From: Soonwooa buanensis
GTDB lineage: Bacteria; Bacteroidota; Bacteroidia; Flavobacteriales; Weeksellaceae
DNA: 64,000 nucleotides
NCBI RefSeq assembly: GCF_900167905.1
Contig: NZ_FUYZ01000002.1
Location: forward strand, 124,001-188,000
Direction: 5' to 3'
Below are positions 51,550 through 59,964 of this stretch, one piece after another (positions within the stretch are counted from its first letter, which is position 1; the number at the start of each line of letters is the position of its first letter). The position numbers and the translations under genes are program-made. The notes beneath the pieces are model-generated. The model was not told the origin of the DNA, did no database searches, and saw only the letters and a program-made list of their open reading frames with translations.

Positions 51550-53217
51550 ATGGATTATATATTACAATATAGCATTTATGTCTTGATTGTTAGCGTATTG
51601 ATGGGGCTTTCGACTTGGAAGCTTTTCAAGATCATGGGTTACAATCCGCTATTTGCATTTGTTCCGTTTTATAACTATCTCATTATTCAAAAAGAAACAA
51701 AACATCCGAAGTGGTGGGTTGCTATTGCTTATTTTCCGATTGTTGGACCAATTATGATGTCGGTTTTTCATGTTTTTTTAATGAAAAAATTCGGGAAAAC
51801 AGGACCAATTAATGCTTTGTTGACGGTGATTTTGCCATTTATTTTTATGGCAACTGTTAACTATTCCAAAAATCCAGAAATCGAAGAAGAAGATATTGAT
51901 GAGGAAGGCAAAAAGAAAGAAACTTTTATTGGTTCGGTGACTTTTGCTGTGGTATTTGCGACGATTATTCACGTTTTTATCACGCAGCCTTTTGGGATTC
52001 CGACTGGATCGATGGAAAGAACGCTTCTTGTTGGAGATTTCTTGTTTGTAAATAAACTTAATTATGGTTACAGAATGCCAATGCGTCCTGTTGCATTACC
52101 ATTTTTACAAGGAACTATTTTTGACACTGGACAAAAAGGGAATCCAAAAGATGATCCTAAATCTTATGTTGAAGCCGTTAAGTTACCATATTTAAGATTG
52201 CCAGGTTGGGAAAAACCTGAAAAAAATGATATTGTTGTTTTTAACTATCCAGACGATTCTGTGCATGTTGCGACTGACAGAAAAGATCCTTATGTTAAGC
52301 GTCTTGTAGCGGTTGGTGGTGATGTTGTAGAATTCCGTGCGGGAAGATTATTCATCAATGGAAAGCCAGAGTTTGTAAAAGGCGATCAAGAAGTTCAGCA
52401 TAAATATATTGTAAGAAGTGCTTCGCAATTGGATATTCCGGGACTTTACAAGACTTTCGGATTTTTACCAGTTGTTGAAGGTCAAGATGATAAAGGCTTT
52501 GTGTATCAATTCCAAGGTTTGACGGATAAAATCAGAGATGAAATCAAGCAAATTCCTGGTGTTGAAAGTGTTGACGAAGATGTTATGAAACAAGGTTTGG
52601 CGTCATTAGCTTATTACAAATATGCGACTGATGCAACCGGAAATTATATGCGTGATGCAAATGGTTACCCAGTTCCTGCTTCAAGAATTGACTCAACTAA
52701 CAGTATTTTCCCAGTTAATAAAGCTTGGAATCAAGATTGGTACGGACCTTTGACAATTCCTAAAAAAGGAGATGTTATCAATTTAACACAAGATAATTAT
52801 CCTGAATATCAAAGATTAATTCATGTTTACGAACATAACAAACTAGAAAACAAAAACGGAAAATTCTTTATCAATGGTAAAGAAACTAGCCAATACACGG
52901 TTCAACAAGATTATTATTTTATGATTGGTGACAATCGTGATGCGTCGTTGGATGCACGTTTCTTTGGTTTCGTTCCTGAAGAAAATATCGTTGGAAAGCC
53001 GATGTTCACATGGATGAGCGTACAAGGGCTTTTCCCAGATGCTAACTCGAGTTACCAAGCGGACAAAAAAATCCGTTGGGACAGAATGTTCAAAGCAACC
53101 AATACTGGAGAAGCTAATAAAACATCCTATTGGTGGGTTGCAGCGCTTATTCTTGTCGTGTTCTTTGGGTGGGATTACATCATGAAATTATTTAGAAAGA
53201 AAAAAGAAGACGAATAA
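51550..53217 (+). CDS. lepB: Signal peptidase I, enlarged
   Basis: 555 residues, much longer than the E. coli enzyme (324). An N-terminal hydrophobic region of about 110 residues precedes the S26 core. The catalytic Ser154 lies in PTGSMERTLLVGDFLFVNK and Lys250 in DPYVKRLVAVGGD. Between about residues 280 and 445 lies a long insertion (with DIPGLYKTFGFLPVVEGQDD and VPASRIDSTNSIFPVN), followed by the conserved MIGDNRDASLDARFFGFVP. A final helix (about 535-552) anchors the protein. Enlarged forms occur in Bacteroidota. It removes signal peptides from exported proteins. Confidence 0.93.
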   Translation: MDYILQYSIYVLIVSVLMGLSTWKLFKIMGYNPLFAFVPFYNYLIIQKETKHPKWWVAIAYFPIVGPIMMSVFHVFLMKKFGKTGPINALLTVILPFIFMATVNYSKNPEIEEEDIDEEGKKKETFIGSVTFAVVFATIIHVFITQPFGIPTGSMERTLLVGDFLFVNKLNYGYRMPMRPVALPFLQGTIFDTGQKGNPKDDPKSYVEAVKLPYLRLPGWEKPEKNDIVVFNYPDDSVHVATDRKDPYVKRLVAVGGDVVEFRAGRLFINGKPEFVKGDQEVQHKYIVRSASQLDIPGLYKTFGFLPVVEGQDDKGFVYQFQGLTDKIRDEIKQIPGVESVDEDVMKQGLASLAYYKYATDATGNYMRDANGYPVPASRIDSTNSIFPVNKAWNQDWYGPLTIPKKGDVINLTQDNYPEYQRLIHVYEHNKLENKNGKFFINGKETSQYTVQQDYYFMIGDNRDASLDARFFGFVPEENIVGKPMFTWMSVQGLFPDANSSYQADKKIRWDRMFKATNTGEANKTSYWWVAALILVVFFGWDYIMKLFRKKKEDE

Positions 53218-53277
53218 AATGTAATAAAGGTTCAATATTAAAGTGTAAAAACTAAGATTTTGAACCTTTACTTTAAT

Positions 53278-53889
53278 ATGAAGAATATGAAAGTTGTATT
53301 ACCTCTGTTTTACTTTCCGCCGATTTCTTGGTTTAAAGAATTTCTAAAATCGGATAATGAAGTTGTTTTGGAACAATTTGAACATTTTCCGAAACAAACC
53401 TATCGTAACAGAACCAATATCTATGCGGCCAATGGGAAATTATCATTAATAATACCGACGCAGCATAAAGGTAAACAAGCCATGAAAGATGTTGAAATTT
53501 CTTATGCTGAAGATTGGCAAAAACAACATTGGAAGTCGATAACGTCAGCATATCAAGCCTCGCCATATTTTGAATATTATGAATTAAAATTGGCGAAAAT
53601 CTTCAATAGCCAACCCAAAACTTTATTTGAATTAAATTTGAAATGTTTAGAAATTGTTCTGGATATTTTAAAAATTGAAAAAGAATTTTCTTTGTCAAGT
53701 GATTACGAAAGCTTGCCAGCGGAAGAGGATTTTAGAAATGAATTCTCTGCAAAGGTTGAGTCTGAAGAGGTTTTTCCAGAATATTATCAAACCTTTTCGG
53801 ACAAAGATGGTTTTATTAAAAATCTTTCGGTCTTAGATTTGATATGTAATCTCGGGCCTGAAAGTAGAGCTTATATTAATAATTTATAA
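53278..53889 (+). CDS. WbqC-like family protein
   Basis: 203 residues from ATG 53278 (ATG 53287 gives 200; a TTG start at 53260 is unlikely). VVLPLFYFPPISWFKEFL at the N-terminus and FEHFPKQTYRNRTNIYAANG, then LIIPTQHKGKQAMKDVEISY, EDWQKQHWKSITSAYQASPY fit the WbqC family, often found in polysaccharide clusters but widespread in Bacteroidota next to lepB. Reaction unknown, perhaps a transferase-like activity. It follows lepB by 60 bases. Confidence 0.85.
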   Translation: MKNMKVVLPLFYFPPISWFKEFLKSDNEVVLEQFEHFPKQTYRNRTNIYAANGKLSLIIPTQHKGKQAMKDVEISYAEDWQKQHWKSITSAYQASPYFEYYELKLAKIFNSQPKTLFELNLKCLEIVLDILKIEKEFSLSSDYESLPAEEDFRNEFSAKVESEEVFPEYYQTFSDKDGFIKNLSVLDLICNLGPESRAYINNL

Positions 53890-53901
53890 ATCTTATTTAA
53901 T

Positions 53902-55593
53902 ATGAAAAAAATTGCAGTTGCAATCTGTTATTTAGCAGGATTTGGATGGGCGTTTGCTCAATCGACGCCAGCAGCAGATCAAGACAAAGATCTTATGACT
54001 TGGTATCATAAGGATTTTGCAAGTACAAAAGTATATGGTGTTAACACGCAAAATGCGTACAAATATTTGGAATCTAAAGGTCTTAAACCTAAAAGTGTTG
54101 TCGTTGCTGTATTGGATAGCGGTGTGCAAGTTGATCACCCAGGTTTAGCACCAAATATGTGGAAAAACCCAAACGAAATTCCTAATAACGGTATCGATGA
54201 TGATAAAAATGGTTATGTTGATGATGTCTATGGTTGGAATTTTTTAGGAAATAAAACTAAAGACGTTGATGTTGACAATCTAGAAGTGACTAGAGTTGTT
54301 AAGAAATATAAACCGCTTTTTGAAGGTGCGGATTCTACACAGAATAAAGCCAATCAGGCGAAAATGCCAGAAGATTTCGCAATGTATATGAAGGCAAAAG
54401 CGGAGTTTTCAAAAAAAGGAACAGAAGCAAAGCAAGGTTACCAAACTTATTCGATGATCGAGCAAGTTATTCCGAACGCTGAAAAACTTCTTGAAGGTAA
54501 AACTTTATCTGGAGCGACTTTAGCTAGCATAACGCCAAGTACACAGCAAGATGCCATGGCATTGCAAGTTTTGGCTCAGGTAGCTCAAAATCCAGATATG
54601 CAAGGGAAGACATCGAAGGAAGTTGGTGATTTTTTAAGAAAAGATATTAAAGAAGCTTTAGATTATTTTAAAAATCAAGCAGAGAAGCAATATAATTTAG
54701 ATTTTGATCCTCGTGCAGAAATGGTTGGTGATAATTACGACGACTATTCCGAAAAATATTATGGCAACAACCATTATCAAGGTCCAGATGCTTTACATGG
54801 AACACACGTTGCCGGGATTATCGCTGGTGTGCCACAAGGTAAAGAAATCCAATACGGTGTAGCCAGTAAAGTTGCTAAAATTATGACAGTTCGTACGGTG
54901 CCAGATGGTGATGAGCGTGACAAAGATGTTGCAAATGCAATTCGTTATGCTGTTGATAATGGCGCAAAAATTATGAATATGAGTTTCGGAAAACCAGTTT
55001 CTCCTGGTAAAACACATGTTTGGGATGCTATGAAGTATGCAGAAAGCAAAGGCGTTTTGATGGTGAAAGCTGCTGGTAACGACAACGAAAACTTGGGAGA
55101 ACACGCTTATTATCCAACCAACTTTGCAACACAACAAGATGTTAAACCGTTTGTAAATAATATGATTGTTGTTGGTGCTAGTACTAATGATAATGCGGCT
55201 TTGCGTGCTGATTTTTCTAACTATAATCAATATATGGTTGATGTATTTGCGCCAGGTGATAAGATTTATTCTTCGATTCCAACATCGACTTATAAATATG
55301 AACAAGGAACATCTATGGCTTCACCAGTTGTAGCTGGTGCTTCGGCAGTGTTGCTGGCGTATATGCCAAACTTAACACCTGCTCAGGTTATAGAATCTTT
55401 AACAAAATCTGTTAACAAAAGTTCGGCAAATGATTTTGCTAAACAATCTGTTGCAGGAGGTGTTATTGATGTTAAAAAAGCTGCAGAATATGCTTATACT
55501 CATTTTTACAATGGAAAAAATGAAACGTCAAGCCAGAAAGCGCCTGTTAAAAAAGCAACTAAGAAAATAATAAAAAAAACTGTTAAAAAGTAA
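53902..55593 (+). CDS. Subtilisin-like serine protease (S8) with large insertion
   Basis: 563 residues with a signal peptide ending about FAQ (1-20). Catalytic triad: Asp72 in VVVAVLDSGVQVDHP, His299 in HGTHVAGIIAG, Ser471 in GTSMASPVVAG. The 227 residues between Asp and His (about 40 in subtilisin) hold a helix-rich insertion with PQFE-like charged segments. The C-terminal tail is Lys-rich (KKATKKIIKKTVKK); there is no obvious T9SS sorting domain, so it may be periplasmic. It is preceded by WbqC by 12 bases and followed by a terminator. Confidence 0.93.
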   Translation: MKKIAVAICYLAGFGWAFAQSTPAADQDKDLMTWYHKDFASTKVYGVNTQNAYKYLESKGLKPKSVVVAVLDSGVQVDHPGLAPNMWKNPNEIPNNGIDDDKNGYVDDVYGWNFLGNKTKDVDVDNLEVTRVVKKYKPLFEGADSTQNKANQAKMPEDFAMYMKAKAEFSKKGTEAKQGYQTYSMIEQVIPNAEKLLEGKTLSGATLASITPSTQQDAMALQVLAQVAQNPDMQGKTSKEVGDFLRKDIKEALDYFKNQAEKQYNLDFDPRAEMVGDNYDDYSEKYYGNNHYQGPDALHGTHVAGIIAGVPQGKEIQYGVASKVAKIMTVRTVPDGDERDKDVANAIRYAVDNGAKIMNMSFGKPVSPGKTHVWDAMKYAESKGVLMVKAAGNDNENLGEHAYYPTNFATQQDVKPFVNNMIVVGASTNDNAALRADFSNYNQYMVDVFAPGDKIYSSIPTSTYKYEQGTSMASPVVAGASAVLLAYMPNLTPAQVIESLTKSVNKSSANDFAKQSVAGGVIDVKKAAEYAYTHFYNGKNETSSQKAPVKKATKKIIKKTVKK

Positions 55594-55622
55594 AACTTTT
55601 TGATAGATAAGTATTTAATTAA

Positions 55623-55658
55623 GAAAATGTCAAAATTATTTTGACATTTTTTTTTGTA
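55623..55658 (+). terminator. Terminator after the subtilase gene
   Basis: AATGTCAAAA pairs with TTTTGACATT (55625-55647), followed by nine T. Confidence 0.9.
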
Positions 55659-55711
55659 ATTCTATTTTGGCATAATTTTTAATACTTATAGAACATCTAA
55701 TTGTTTTGACT

Positions 55712-56218
55712 ATGAAAAATTTACTTTTATTAGGAGTTTTAGGAACGAGTTTGTTCTTAACTTCATGTAAGACAGCTAACACTGGAGATTCTAACACGGT
55801 TTCGGCTAAAGAAGCACAAACTAGAAGAGCAGAAGCTTTGAAAATGAAAGGTACTTGGGAAATAACAAGTGTGGACTATGACAAGTCTTTTAAGATTAAA
55901 CCTTTTGACGAAGGTGCGGACGCACAATGTTTTGTTGGAAGTCAATGGAATTTAATTCCAAACAATTACACAGGTACTTATACGATTAACGGTGGGGGAG
56001 ATTGTCCTACTGTAACGCAGCCAATATCTTTTGAAGTAACTAAGTTTAATGAATTTAAATTCAAAAAAGTTATGACAGGAGAAAAAGCTAAACACGTAAC
56101 TGCTGGTTATGTTATGGAACTTCAAAACTTATCGCAAAGTAATTTTACTTTAGTACAGAATGTTAATTTTGAAGGTAATACAATTAAAGTATATTACAAT
56201 TTCCAAAAAGTTCAATAA
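55712..56218 (+). CDS. Lipocalin-like lipoprotein
   Basis: 168 residues from ATG 55712; the TTG reading at 55706 adds two residues. Lipobox LTSC with Cys19. The lipocalin-type motif MKGTWEITSVDYD lies near residue 47 and the beta-barrel pattern follows, with two Cys (AQCFVG, GDCPTV) that could form a disulfide. Ligand unknown. It is 15 bases upstream of the OmpA-like lipoprotein gene and likely co-transcribed with it. Confidence 0.78.
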   Translation: MKNLLLLGVLGTSLFLTSCKTANTGDSNTVSAKEAQTRRAEALKMKGTWEITSVDYDKSFKIKPFDEGADAQCFVGSQWNLIPNNYTGTYTINGGGDCPTVTQPISFEVTKFNEFKFKKVMTGEKAKHVTAGYVMELQNLSQSNFTLVQNVNFEGNTIKVYYNFQKVQ

Positions 56219-56233
56219 TCAAAAAAATAAATT

Positions 56234-56926
56234 ATGAAATATCTAAATAAAACAAATATTGCAGCGTTATTTATTAGTTCAACTTTAATGTTGACAAGTT
56301 GCGAAAGTGTGAAAAACGCTAATAACACACAAAAAGGTGCAGCAATTGGTACTGCAGCTGGTGCTATCCTAGGTGGTATCCTAGGTAATAACATTGGTAA
56401 AGGTGGTAATGCGCCTCTAGGAGCTGTTCTTGGTGGTGTTGTAGGTGGTGTTGCTGGTGGTGTTATTGGTAACAAAATGGATAAACAAGCTAAAGAAATT
56501 AAAGAAGTTCTTCCAGGTGCTGAAGTTGAAAGAGTTGGTGAAGGTATCAAAGTGACTTTGCACGAAAATACGGTTAACTTTGACTTTAACTCATCTAACC
56601 TAACGTCTGCTGCTAAAACTAATCTTGATAAATTGGTGACAGTTCTTAAAAATAATCCTGATACTAATATTAATATTTATGGTCACACAGATAATATTGG
56701 TACAGAAGCTGTTAACTTGAGAATTTCTCAACAAAGAGCGGCGGCTGTTAAAAATTATTTTGTGGCTCATGGTGTTGCAGGATCTAGAATGTTTACAGAA
56801 GGATTAGGTAAAGGAAGCCCAATCGCGTCTAACGATACAGATGCTGGTAGAGCACAAAACAGAAGAGTAGAGTTTGCAATTACAGCAAATGAAAAAATGA
56901 TCGAAGATGCCTCTCAAGGTAAATAA
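56234..56926 (+). CDS. OmpA family lipoprotein with glycine zipper
   Basis: 230 residues. Lipobox LTSC with Cys23, a glycine-zipper (YMGG-like) membrane segment of about 55 residues (GAAIGTAAGAILGGILGNNI), and a C-terminal OmpA-like peptidoglycan-binding domain (VNFDFNSSNLTSAAKTNLDKL, IYGHTDNIGTEAVNLRISQQ, AGRAQNRRVEFAI). It should anchor the outer membrane to peptidoglycan. It ends before a terminator. Confidence 0.9.
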   Translation: MKYLNKTNIAALFISSTLMLTSCESVKNANNTQKGAAIGTAAGAILGGILGNNIGKGGNAPLGAVLGGVVGGVAGGVIGNKMDKQAKEIKEVLPGAEVERVGEGIKVTLHENTVNFDFNSSNLTSAAKTNLDKLVTVLKNNPDTNINIYGHTDNIGTEAVNLRISQQRAAAVKNYFVAHGVAGSRMFTEGLGKGSPIASNDTDAGRAQNRRVEFAITANEKMIEDASQGK

Positions 56927-56945
56927 GAATTAATACATAAAAGAT

Positions 56946-56977
56946 AGAAAAACCGCAACTTGCGGTTTTTTTTATTA
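56946..56977 (+). terminator. Terminator before the DprE-like operon
   Basis: AAACCGCAA pairs with TTGCGGTTT (56950-56968), followed by eight T. Confidence 0.88.
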
Positions 56978-56997
56978 TCAGATAATTCTTAATTTTG
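56967..56997 (+). promoter_or_regulatory. Promoter of the UbiA-DprE1-DprE2-HAD operon (TTTT-N19-TAATTTTG)
   Basis: Perfect -7 TAATTTTG at 56990-56997 and a TTTT -33 at 56967-56970, 19 bases apart and 16 bases before the first ATG. It overlaps the T-tract of the preceding terminator. Confidence 0.55.
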
Positions 56998-57013
56998 GGA
57001 TCTAATAATACAA

Positions 57014-57898
57014 ATGGGAAAATATCTAAAACTTATTCGGGTAGAACAATGGGTCAAGAATCTCTTTGTTTTTCTTCCGCTATTTTTCTCGGGCAATATT
57101 ACCAACGTTGATTTATTCATCAAAAGTATATTTGCTTTCGTAGTGTTTTCGTTTACAGCAAGTTCCATCTACATCATTAATGATTATATGGATATTGAGT
57201 CAGACAAAAAACATCCAGAGAAAAAAAATCGACCTCTGGCAAGTGGAGCGATTTCGAAACCTACAGCAATTGCCATGTTCTTTGGGCTTTTGATTTCGGT
57301 CGTTTTAATAGTCATTTTTGGTGCTTCGTATTTTAATTACGATTTTACAAAATTTGCGATTATTATCGGCGGTTACTTCGTGATGAATCTTCTCTACACT
57401 TTTAAGCTAAAACATGTCGCTATCATTGATGTTTCAATTATAGCGGTTGGTTTTGTATTGAGAGTTTTGGCAGGTGGTTACGCGACAGGTTTAGCAATTT
57501 CTCAATGGGCAATTTTGTTGACTTTTGTGTTGGCATTGGTTTTGGCTGTTGGTAAAAGACGTGGAGAACTGATCAATGCGCAGGTTTCTGGAAGAACAAG
57601 AAAAGCTTTAGATGGTTATAATATTCAATTTGCAGATATTGCGTTATGTATTTGTGTGACATTAGCAATTGTTTGTTATTTGATGTTTACGTTGTCACCA
57701 GAAGTGCAGCACAAATTTCATCAAAGAGTATTTTACACTGTATTTTTTGTGATTTTTGCATTTTTAAGATATTTACAACAGACTTTAGTTTATAACAAAA
57801 CAGAATCTCCCACCAAAATCGTTTACAAAGATCACTACATCCAAGTGACTTTGTTATTGTGGGTTCTTACTTTTTTATTACAGATTTATTATAAATAA
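57014..57898 (+). CDS. UbiA-family decaprenyl-phosphate phosphoribosyltransferase-like enzyme
   Basis: 294 residues with about eight membrane helices. First Asp-rich motif NDYMDIESD at residues 56-64, then KKHPEKKNRPLASGAIS; a second motif, DVSIIAVGFVLRVLAGGYA, and GKRRGEL later, all as in DPPR synthase (Rv3806c). Its role would be to transfer phosphoribose from PRPP to a polyprenyl phosphate. It is the first gene of an operon with DprE1-like (2-base gap), DprE2-like and HAD genes. That context strongly supports the assignment. The other UbiA-like protein at 1002 lacks the first motif. Confidence 0.88.
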   Translation: MGKYLKLIRVEQWVKNLFVFLPLFFSGNITNVDLFIKSIFAFVVFSFTASSIYIINDYMDIESDKKHPEKKNRPLASGAISKPTAIAMFFGLLISVVLIVIFGASYFNYDFTKFAIIIGGYFVMNLLYTFKLKHVAIIDVSIIAVGFVLRVLAGGYATGLAISQWAILLTFVLALVLAVGKRRGELINAQVSGRTRKALDGYNIQFADIALCICVTLAIVCYLMFTLSPEVQHKFHQRVFYTVFFVIFAFLRYLQQTLVYNKTESPTKIVYKDHYIQVTLLLWVLTFLLQIYYK

Positions 57899-57900
57899 TT

Positions 57901-59217
57901 ATGAAACCGAACTTTATTCAAAAAGTTTCCAATTGGGGAAATTATCCAATTGTGGAAGTTGAAATGAAATCTGAAGATTCGCTTTCACAAATTAAATCTT
58001 TTGTCGCAGAACGTAACGAAGTTATCGCACGTGGTAACGGTCGTTGTTATGGCGATGCCTCGCTTGGGCAACATGTTTTTTCAACAAAAAGATTAAATAA
58101 ATTTTTATCATTCGATCGTCTTAATGGCGTTATCGAATGTGAATCTGGCGTGCTTCTATCAGATATTCTTGACGTTGTTGTATTACAAGGTTATTTCCTT
58201 TATGTGACGCCAGGTACAAAGTTTGTCAGTGTTGGAGGCGCAATAGCTTCTGACGTCCATGGTAAAAATCATCATGCTGAAGGTTGTTTTTCAGAATATG
58301 TTATTGAGTTTAAAATTTTAAATCAAAACTCACAGGTAATCACTTGTTCGCGAGAAGAAAATTCTGATTTATTTTGGGCAACTATTGGAGGAATGGGACT
58401 TACAGGTATTATTCTTTCTGCTAAAATCAAACTTAAAAATATTGAAACCGCTTACATTCGACAAGAAAGTATAAAAGCTGATAATCTTGATGAGATTTTC
58501 CAACTCTTTGACGAAAGCGAAGATTGGACATATAATGTCGCTTGGATCGATTGTTTACAAAAGGGGAAAAATATTGGACGTTCTATTCTTATGCGTGGCG
58601 AACATGCTTTGAAGGCTGAGGTTAGTAAGTCTAAAGGTCAAAATCCTTTACGTTTAAAATCAAAATTTAGCCCGAATGTTCCTTTTTATTTTCCAGGATT
58701 TGTCTTAAATACGTTGTCAATCAAGATTTTTAATTGGTTGTATTTTAACAAACAAAGAGCGAAGCAAGTTAACGGTTTTGTCGACTACGAGACATTTTTC
58801 TATCCTTTGGATGCTATCAAGAATTGGAACAGAATCTACGGCAAAAAAGGCTTTATTCAATACCAAATGGTCATCCCAAAAGAGAAGGGTAAAGAAGGTA
58901 TGAAACGTATTTTGGAATGTATCGCGAAAAGTGGAAATGGTTCATTCTTGGCGGTTCTTAAATTGTTTGGGAAAGATAATCCACAAGCTTACAACTCCTT
59001 CCCACAAGAAGGTTACACGTTGGCTTTAGATTTTAAAGTTAATTCTAAACTTAAAAAATTGATTGCACAATTGGATGAAATTGTAGAAGAATTTGACGGA
59101 AGAATTTATCTTACCAAGGACAGCATGAGCAAAAGTAGCTTGACAGATTATCTCAAAAATGTTGAGAATTCCAAATTTGTGTCGCTACAACATCAACGTA
59201 TCCATAATCCCTCTTAA
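57901..59217 (+). CDS. DprE1-like FAD-dependent oxidoreductase
   Basis: 438 residues of the VAO/FAD-linked type. FAD signature IARGNGRCYGDASLG around residues 42-56 and VGGAIASDVHGKNHHAEG around residues 111-128 are close to mycobacterial DprE1 (decaprenylphosphoryl-ribose 2'-oxidase); the substrate region keeps FIQYQMVIP and SFLAVLKLFG. The TKDS lysine (Lys406) matches DprE1 Lys418, and Ala375 (in TLALDF) stands where DprE1 has Cys387; both have the same 31-residue spacing. The expected product is the 2'-keto polyprenyl intermediate. It partners with the SDR nine bases downstream. Confidence 0.88.
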   Translation: MKPNFIQKVSNWGNYPIVEVEMKSEDSLSQIKSFVAERNEVIARGNGRCYGDASLGQHVFSTKRLNKFLSFDRLNGVIECESGVLLSDILDVVVLQGYFLYVTPGTKFVSVGGAIASDVHGKNHHAEGCFSEYVIEFKILNQNSQVITCSREENSDLFWATIGGMGLTGIILSAKIKLKNIETAYIRQESIKADNLDEIFQLFDESEDWTYNVAWIDCLQKGKNIGRSILMRGEHALKAEVSKSKGQNPLRLKSKFSPNVPFYFPGFVLNTLSIKIFNWLYFNKQRAKQVNGFVDYETFFYPLDAIKNWNRIYGKKGFIQYQMVIPKEKGKEGMKRILECIAKSGNGSFLAVLKLFGKDNPQAYNSFPQEGYTLALDFKVNSKLKKLIAQLDEIVEEFDGRIYLTKDSMSKSSLTDYLKNVENSKFVSLQHQRIHNPS

Positions 59218-59226
59218 TTCTACAAA

Positions 59227-59952
59227 ATGATAGTAATAGGTGCTAATTCGGAAGTGGCGCAAGCTTTTGTGGAATGCTGCTTAAAGAAAGGTGAAAAGTT
59301 CAAAACTTTATATTTATTAAGTTCGAATACTGCGACTTCGGAGAAGTTTGCGAATCATATCAATGTTAAATATCTTCAACATACAGAAGTTCTAGAATTG
59401 GACGTTCTTAAAGATATAGACTATAAAAATTTTGACCATATCGAGTCTGATTTGTTGTTTTGCGCAAGCGGATATCTTGGTTTAGGGACGGAAGAAGGTC
59501 TTTACGATGATAAAAATACAGAACGAATTTTAGATATTAATTTCTCTAAATTGGTTCCTGTTCTTAACCATTTTGCAAAAAAAATGGAATCCAAAAGACA
59601 AGGTAACATGATTGTTTTGTCGTCTGTTGCAGGCGATAGAGGTCGTCAAAGTAATTTTATCTACGGAAGTGCAAAGGCTGGTCTTACGGCTTATCTTAGC
59701 GGACTTAGAAATTATTTATTTGATAAAAAAGTTCATGTTATGACGGTTAAGCCCGGCTTTATGGCAACCAAAATGACCGAAGGTTTACCGCTTAATCCAG
59801 CTTTGACAGCAACGCCAGATCAAGCAGCTTTAGCTATTTTTAAAGCTTACAAAAGCAAAAAAAACACAGCTTATGTATTGCCAATTTGGAGTTTGATAAT
59901 GATGATTATCAGAAATATTCCAGAATTTATTTTTAAGAAATTGAAACTTTAA
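59227..59952 (+). CDS. DprE2-like short-chain dehydrogenase
   Basis: 241 residues. The N-terminus IVIGANSEVAQAFVE is the nucleotide-binding loop variant of DprE2-type SDRs; LSSVAGDRGRQSNFIYGSAKAG carries the catalytic Ser, Tyr146 and Lys150 in YGSAK. It would reduce the keto intermediate to give the epimerised sugar (arabinose from ribose in mycobacteria). It sits between the DprE1-like and HAD genes, 9 and 12 bases apart. The C-terminal hydrophobic stretch (SLIMMIIRNIPEFIFKK) may bind the membrane. Confidence 0.88.
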   Translation: MIVIGANSEVAQAFVECCLKKGEKFKTLYLLSSNTATSEKFANHINVKYLQHTEVLELDVLKDIDYKNFDHIESDLLFCASGYLGLGTEEGLYDDKNTERILDINFSKLVPVLNHFAKKMESKRQGNMIVLSSVAGDRGRQSNFIYGSAKAGLTAYLSGLRNYLFDKKVHVMTVKPGFMATKMTEGLPLNPALTATPDQAALAIFKAYKSKKNTAYVLPIWSLIMMIIRNIPEFIFKKLKL

Positions 59953-59964
59953 TTGTTTTAAAAA

